From NCBI RefSeq assembly GCF_029784155.1, contig NC_073693.1, forward strand, positions 151,530,843-151,594,842: a stretch of 64,000 bases of DNA, written 5' to 3'. Shown piece after piece: positions 51,240 through 64,000 of the stretch. This DNA is from Uranotaenia lowii. Taxonomy: Eukaryota > Arthropoda > Insecta > Diptera > Culicidae. Made by a program: the position numbers and the translations under genes. The notes under the pieces were generated by a model. It was given only the letters and a program-made list of their open reading frames with translations. It was not told the origin of the DNA and searched no databases. Position 1 is the stretch's first letter, and each line of letters opens with the position of its first letter.

Positions 51240-51925
51240 GTTTTCATATTTTATCTTATGATTTTTTTTCCTGAGACAAGTATTGTCAGGGTTGCTTTTG
51301 TTTATGTTTAAAAAAATCATAACATCACAAATGATTTCCACGATTTGTGACATACAGGGGAAAGGTGATCAAAAATATACATTTTTGCGTAACACTATTT
51401 ATGAATACGGCCAAAATTAACAGGTAAATAATTGTATAAATAACATTTTTTAATAAATTAAGGCGTTTCCTATCGTGGAATTTGTTGTACCAGAGCCGTT
51501 TTTCTGTTGTTTTCCAAGGCTCCCGATAAGTATCATAACCACCAGCTATATTTCTGTACAGTGACACGTTTGGTTAGGTTTATTTTCGATGTTGCTATTT
51601 CTTTCTACGTTTTTGATAAGTTAACCTATCTTCTCGAACTATTTCGATTGAAAGAGGTCTTATCAAAGCCGTGTGAACGGGGAAAGGGTGGTGAGGAGTT
51701 TAGGGATTTAACCTCTCCATGAAGATTTTTTCCATAAAATATTTTTAGTTCAAGTAATAAATCTACCGTAATAACAAGATATTACTTGATCCCAAAAGGT
51801 ATTAAAAATTATTTTTTACAAGCATGTCAGAAAATTGGCTCGCCGACGGCTGAATTCAGTTTTTTATCACTAGGCCTAAGAAATTCCATTTCACGCCACG
51901 TTTGGATTTATGATGCTTTTAAACA
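51240..51925. other. Non-coding DNA
   Basis: Short overlapping frames on both strands (51168-51722) show no motif. No repeat ends were recognised. Confidence 0.45.
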
Positions 51926-51929
51926 TAGG

Positions 51930-52448
51930 GACATTTTCCAAGAGTAAGCCAGTCTAAGACAAAAGGCTAGTGTGGAGAAAAAAAGAGGAATAGTGCAAGG
52001 ACCTAGGGAACTGACTGAAGACAAAATTTAATTAGTTTTTATAATTAATATTTTAAAAGTAATGTTAGAAAAATTTAGCGCCTATATTTATGCAGCATAG
52101 TTGTCCATCTTTCGATTTTAACTGTTGTGCGGCCTTAAAACATCAAGACCGTGAAGAAATATTAACCAAGAAATAAAGAAATTCAGAAGGTTTTTGGTCT
52201 CCGTTATGATAAAGAAAAATTGTTAAACCCGTCAATTCCAATCAATACCCCAGCATCAAATTAGAAACAGAGACGAAATCGATTTTTAAATCAAATTTAA
52301 AGTAGTGTCATAAATTTTCGCAACCATGTTTCGCGTTCATAGGAGTCCAGTACTGGTTTTAAAAATATGAAACACGCCACATTCTCCTCAATAGAAAAAA
52401 TAATCGAAAAATATTGAAAAAGGTGATCAATCTTACCCCGGATTGCGG
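51930..52448. mobile_element. Family A MITE, left end missing
   Basis: The right end, reverse-complemented, is CCGCAATCCGGGGTAAGATT then GATCA, followed by TA at 52449-52450. The body matches 4555-4780 ('gggacattttcca', 'gaggaatagtgcaaggacct', 'tgaagacaaaattt'). Strongly diverged, and the left half is absent. Confidence 0.65.
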
Positions 52449-52920
52449 TACTACCTTTTGTATTGTTTAGTTGTTGAAGAAATTCATGCACTTTTTTTAC
52501 AAAATTGTAAAATATTACAAATTTTATTTTAAAATGGTTAAAATAAATACCTAACTTTCCCGAAGATCGCAAGTAATAATTTAGTTGCAAATATTTATAA
52601 AAAAATTAATGAACAGATTTTTTTAATGAATTTGTGTTCAGATTCTACCATTGAGTTTGATTTCCGATGAATGAGCAACTCTTTGTCTTGTATCAGTGTC
52701 TAAATGTTCAATATATTGTATGAGACCCCTGGAGGTTAGGTAAGGGGCATTATAAACACAATTTAATACTCACCAAAAAATTTTGAATGATGGCATTTGA
52801 TTGACAATCAATTTATCTTACGAACAAAAGTCTTACTTATTTGTAGCTTTTACAATTTCTGAGATATTTAACTCTAATTCTCTCTTGAGCGTCAATATGA
52901 AGTTTGGCGGCTTGTAACTT

Positions 52921-53111
52921 TATAGAGTTGTTTTTGACATTTCTTACGCACACTTGCTGAGCGTGTACAGATGAGACGGGACAACTAACCTAAACAACTC
53001 TCGGTACTGGCAGCCGTGCAGCCGGTCGACACACATGGTCCCAAAACTGAAAAGTCTTTGTGAAACAACCAGCATAATATCACGAACACTATCAGCTGCA
53101 AATAAGACTAT
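52921..53111. repeat. Dispersed repeat R, copy 2
   Basis: Matches 13920-14128 from 'tatagagttgtttttgacat' to 'gactat', including 'ccggtcgacacacatggtc' and 'cagcataatatcacgaacac'. The right arm of the hairpin seen in copy 1 is deleted here, so this copy no longer folds back. Confidence 0.75.
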
Positions 53112-53555
53112 TCGCGTGCATCCAAATAATTACAATTTTATCCTGAAAGTTCCGGGAAAAAACTTCCTAATCATTGTCAACTCGACAGTCCTGGTTTAAA
53201 ATCGCTACATCTCTCATGTTTCTCAATAGATTTTTACAAAATTTATTGTTCTGGAAACCATGTAACGTTGTAACGTTGTGTATGTTACTCAGACAATATT
53301 CAGCTGCAACATTTCAGCTTTTCGTTATTCAAAATTTGAGAAAAAAAATCCGAAAAAACATGCTTCAGAAAAAAGACTGTAGACCAGCTATGTATTTCTC
53401 AAAAAACAAATTCATAGTTTGAACCTACCCACCTAATTTTGGAAACGAACAAGCAGCTGCTAGCGGTAGTTTGCGCTGACTTGTGAATGTTCTGAAAGTA
53501 TGTCACATTTAAAATTATCATATTTTTGAAAAATATTGCAGCGATTATTTAATTA

Positions 53556-53760
53556 GGGGAGAAAAGGCATAACGCATACCCAGGGCATAATGAGCACTCC
53601 CTTTTTCTACAAAAGTACGTATTTTCTTAAACAAATTTTCATGATATTTTGTTTCGTATTACCTATAGTATTAATTTTTCACCAAAAAAGAAATATCCTT
53701 TTCATTATTACAGAAATATTCAATAAAAACCAGCTAGGTCCTCAAGTGACGAAATGAAAT
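53556..53760. mobile_element. End of a TA-flanked element, family F
   Basis: After TA at 53554-53555 the sequence GGGGAGAAAAGGCATAACGC then 'atacccagggcataatgagcac' repeats 'ggcataa' in tandem, the same design as families A-E. The other end is not seen; LINE sequence begins near 53760. Confidence 0.45.
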
Positions 53761-53769
53761 GATTTCGAA

Positions 53770-54615
53770 ATGATTTCGGGTGAATTGTCGAGTTCATTCA
53801 AATCGCGCAAGGGGCTTCGACAAGGTGATGGTCTACCCTGCATGATGTTTAACGTGGCGCTAGAAGGTGTTATTCGACGAGCGGTGGTCGAAATGCGGGG
53901 CACGATTTTCTACAGATCCAGTCAACTTATCTGCTTTGCCGATGACATTGATATAGTCGGCAGATCATCTGCGGCGGTGGAGGAGATCTACCGCAAACTG
54001 AAACGCGAAGCAGGAAGGATTGGGTTGATGATTAATACGTCCTAGACGAAGTACATGCTGGCCTGCGGATCCGAGACCGACCGAACCCGCTTGTCCAGTA
54101 ATAACAAGGTCACGATCGACGGCAACGAGCTGGAGATAGTCGAAGACTTTGTCTATCTCGGCTCACCGGTGACCGCAGACAATGACACCAGTCGTTAGAT
54201 CCGGAGGCGAATTATCAGCGGAAGTCGTGCCTACTATGGACTCCACAAGCAACTGCGGTCGAGAAGACTTAGCCCTCGCACGAAGTGTAACCTGTATATG
54301 ACGCTCATAAGACCGGTTCTCTACGGGCACGAGACATGGATATTGCTCGAGGAGGACCTACGTACACTCGGAGTATTCGAGCGACGAGTGTTAAGAACCA
54401 TCTTTGGCGGCGTACAGGAGAACGGAGTGTGGAGGCGAAGGATGAATCACGAGCTCGCGCGACTCTACGGCAGGGACAAGACGAGCAGGGGCGCAACGAG
54501 GTGGTTAGACCAAGTGGAGCGTGATCTGGCGAACGTGGGGTGCCCGAGGAATTGGAGAACGGTTGCCATGGACCGAGTGAATTTTAGGAATTATGTTCGT
54601 CAAGTTATGTCGTGA
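53770..54615 (+). pseudogene. LINE reverse transcriptase C-terminal fragment
   Basis: The plus strand encodes the palm and C-terminus of a non-LTR reverse transcriptase: 'SRKGLRQGDGLPCMMFNVAL', the catalytic 'LICFADDIDIVGR' (FADD), 'VEDFVYLGSPVTADNDTSR', 'LRSRRLSPRTKCNLYMTLIR', 'VLYGHETWILLEEDLRTLGV' and 'WLDQVERDLANVGCPRNWRT'. In-frame TAG codons at about 54043 and 54196 break it, and the usual long segment between the His/Cys region and 'RWLDQVERD' is deleted near 54480. The 5' part is missing. The 'LRQGD' and 'FADDID' style differs from the RTE copy and the CR1-like copies, so this is a third LINE lineage. Confidence 0.8.
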
Positions 54616-54962
54616 GACGGAATACTATGTAAATAAAACAAATAATTGTACTTTCCGATGCAACTTGATGGAGCAGACGGCTAGCAGTTTTATCTGTATT
54701 ATTTGCAATTGAATCGGAAGGTGGGATGAGCAGGAATTTGGCAGTGGTATATTCTTGTGCTGGTGATTTTTTGCAAATCCGGAAAAGCTTCCTGCAGCGT
54801 GAACTCCATCAAATCTGTGTTTGAATTCTACCTCGAAATGATGAATATCTTTAACTTGAAACTGGAAAAAAGTGTTGTCAACTGAAAAAAAATTAAAGTT
54901 TTTGAATTCCAAACTTGTTTTTTTTTCCTGATTTAAAATAAACACACAATTTGTATATGAAT

Positions 54963-55052
54963 TTATCGGCCCAGCGGTGAAAAGTGATGTCCTTTTTAGT
55001 AGGGACATCTTAAGATTATGAAGTTTTTATATAGGTAGATAGAAGGTTAGAT
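54963..55052. mobile_element. One arm of the long-TIR foldback family
   Basis: TTATCGGCCCAGCGGTGAAA followed by 'agtgatgtcc', 'gggacatcttaagattatga' and 'gatagaaggttagat' matches the left arm of 20496-20830 and the core of 9858-9940. No second arm is found downstream. Confidence 0.65.
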
Positions 55053-55055
55053 TAG

Positions 55056-55155
55056 GGTTGCCATCCGTCCCGCAAAAGCGGGACATGTCCCGCTTTTTTG
55101 TTGAATGTACCGCTGTCCCGCTTTTTCCTCAAAATGTCCCGCTTTTTTTCTTAGA
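55056..55155. repeat. GTCCCGCTTTTT-rich MITE-like end
   Basis: 'agggttgccatccgtcccgc' is followed by 'gcgggacatgtcccgctttt' and two more copies of 'gtcccgctttt'. The design (AGGGTTGCCA terminus plus repeated phrase) resembles hAT MITE ends such as 5991-6455. Neither target duplication nor the other end was found. Confidence 0.5.
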
Positions 55156-55159
55156 AAAC

Positions 55160-55870
55160 TTTCATTAAGTTAACTGACTAACATTTTAAAAAAATCAAAT
55201 TTAAGTCTCAATTCAAATTCTGGGCTGTACAGAAAATCTTTCAAATACGTCTTTTTCTCAAAAAAAAAAGCAACGTTTTTCATAGTTTACAAAAGACAAT
55301 ACTGAATATCTCAAAAGATATTTGCATTACAGCAAACATATTATAATCAACATTGGTAACTCTCAGCATGCTTCATATACTTCAGCAAGGACATGTATAT
55401 CAGCACCACCACCTGGAGAAAGTTCTTACTAGAAGGAAATTTCAAGCATTGAGGTACTGAGGAAACTCTGAACATTCTTTCCATCAACCGTTGGTTCGCG
55501 TCTTAACTACAAAATTTCGTTTTTGAACTTGCATTTCTATGACCACGCAGAAAATTTGGTTTATGTTTTATATCCAACATAGGAATTTCAGCCTACTCCA
55601 ACTTTTCTTCGTGTAGCAAAGTATGTTGCTATGGTTCTCAATTTGTGTTGTTTTCTGCCGAATGGAAAAAAGGTCCCGACTGACGGAGTATGCTAATAAA
55701 TCTACAATTTGAGATTCTAGTGTCATTTGAATTGGAACAATCTTTGATGGAAATTTCACTTTTTGGGCAATACTGAATATTTCATAAAAGAAATCATAAG
55801 AAGGCAACAATTTACTAAGTAAATTGATCTTAAAATCTACTCTACAATATGATTTGAGATTTATTGATGA
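55160..55870. other. Non-coding DNA before the ATT array
   Basis: AT-rich sequence with a 104-codon minus-strand frame (55568-55882) lacking recognisable motifs. The interior of the element starting at 55056 may extend into it. Confidence 0.4.
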
Positions 55871-55878
55871 CCACATCA

Positions 55879-64000
<8,122 letters not shown>

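Overview
The window is AT-rich nuclear DNA from an insect, most likely a mosquito (Culicidae). The support is an arthropod RR-2 cuticular protein gene with a TATA/Inr promoter, short GT-AG introns, a copia element primed like Drosophila copia, RTE and CR1/jockey-like LINEs, hAT and P-element relics, tRNA-derived SINEs and many TA-flanked short inverted-repeat elements. Species is not decidable by eye. Nothing bacterial, organellar or CRISPR-like was seen.

Layout. 1-8.2 kb: non-coding AT-rich DNA with a 951-bp inverted-repeat element (4187-5137) and a composite inverted-repeat region (5521-7295) holding a 465-bp hAT MITE and a tRNA-like sequence. 8.2-9.7 kb: a near-perfect 33-bp-stem hairpin and the last exon of a small His/Tyr-rich protein gene. 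9.8-18.1 kb: a foldback, a 962-bp MITE, a broken hAT transposase, a truncated RTE, a dispersed 0.2-kb repeat, a P-element-like transposase relic and an unrecognised broken reading frame. 19-31.7 kb: stacked mobile elements. The centre is a young, nearly intact copia retrotransposon (23695-29843). It sits inside an older TA-flanked element, carries an 809-bp hAT element in its 3' LTR, and has a SINE in the same host copy. 31.7-36.4 kb: mostly non-coding, with a candidate Inr/DPE promoter at 34447. 36.4-48.8 kb: a CR1/jockey-like LINE with a long intact ORF, a (CT)n array, an RTE split by another LINE, and MITEs. 49.2-51.2 kb: a small spliced candidate gene and the cuticular protein gene, the best host gene here. 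51.9-55.2 kb: repeat relics. 55,881-64,000: an uninterrupted (ATT)n array running off the window.

The genes do not form a pathway. Host content is one confident gene (cuticular protein, 50687-51148), two weaker ones (exon at 9022-9137; spliced gene at 49206-49658) and possibly a distant gene started at 34447. The rest is mobile DNA of different ages, and exact target-site duplications let several insertions be ordered in time.

The most unusual items are the >8.1-kb perfect ATT array; a set of TA-flanked elements that share architecture, and partly interior sequence, while their subterminal phrases differ; the nested insertion stack, including a hAT insertion that rewrites the end of the copia polyprotein; and the 8639-8713 hairpin. 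All calls are by eye, without database searches.
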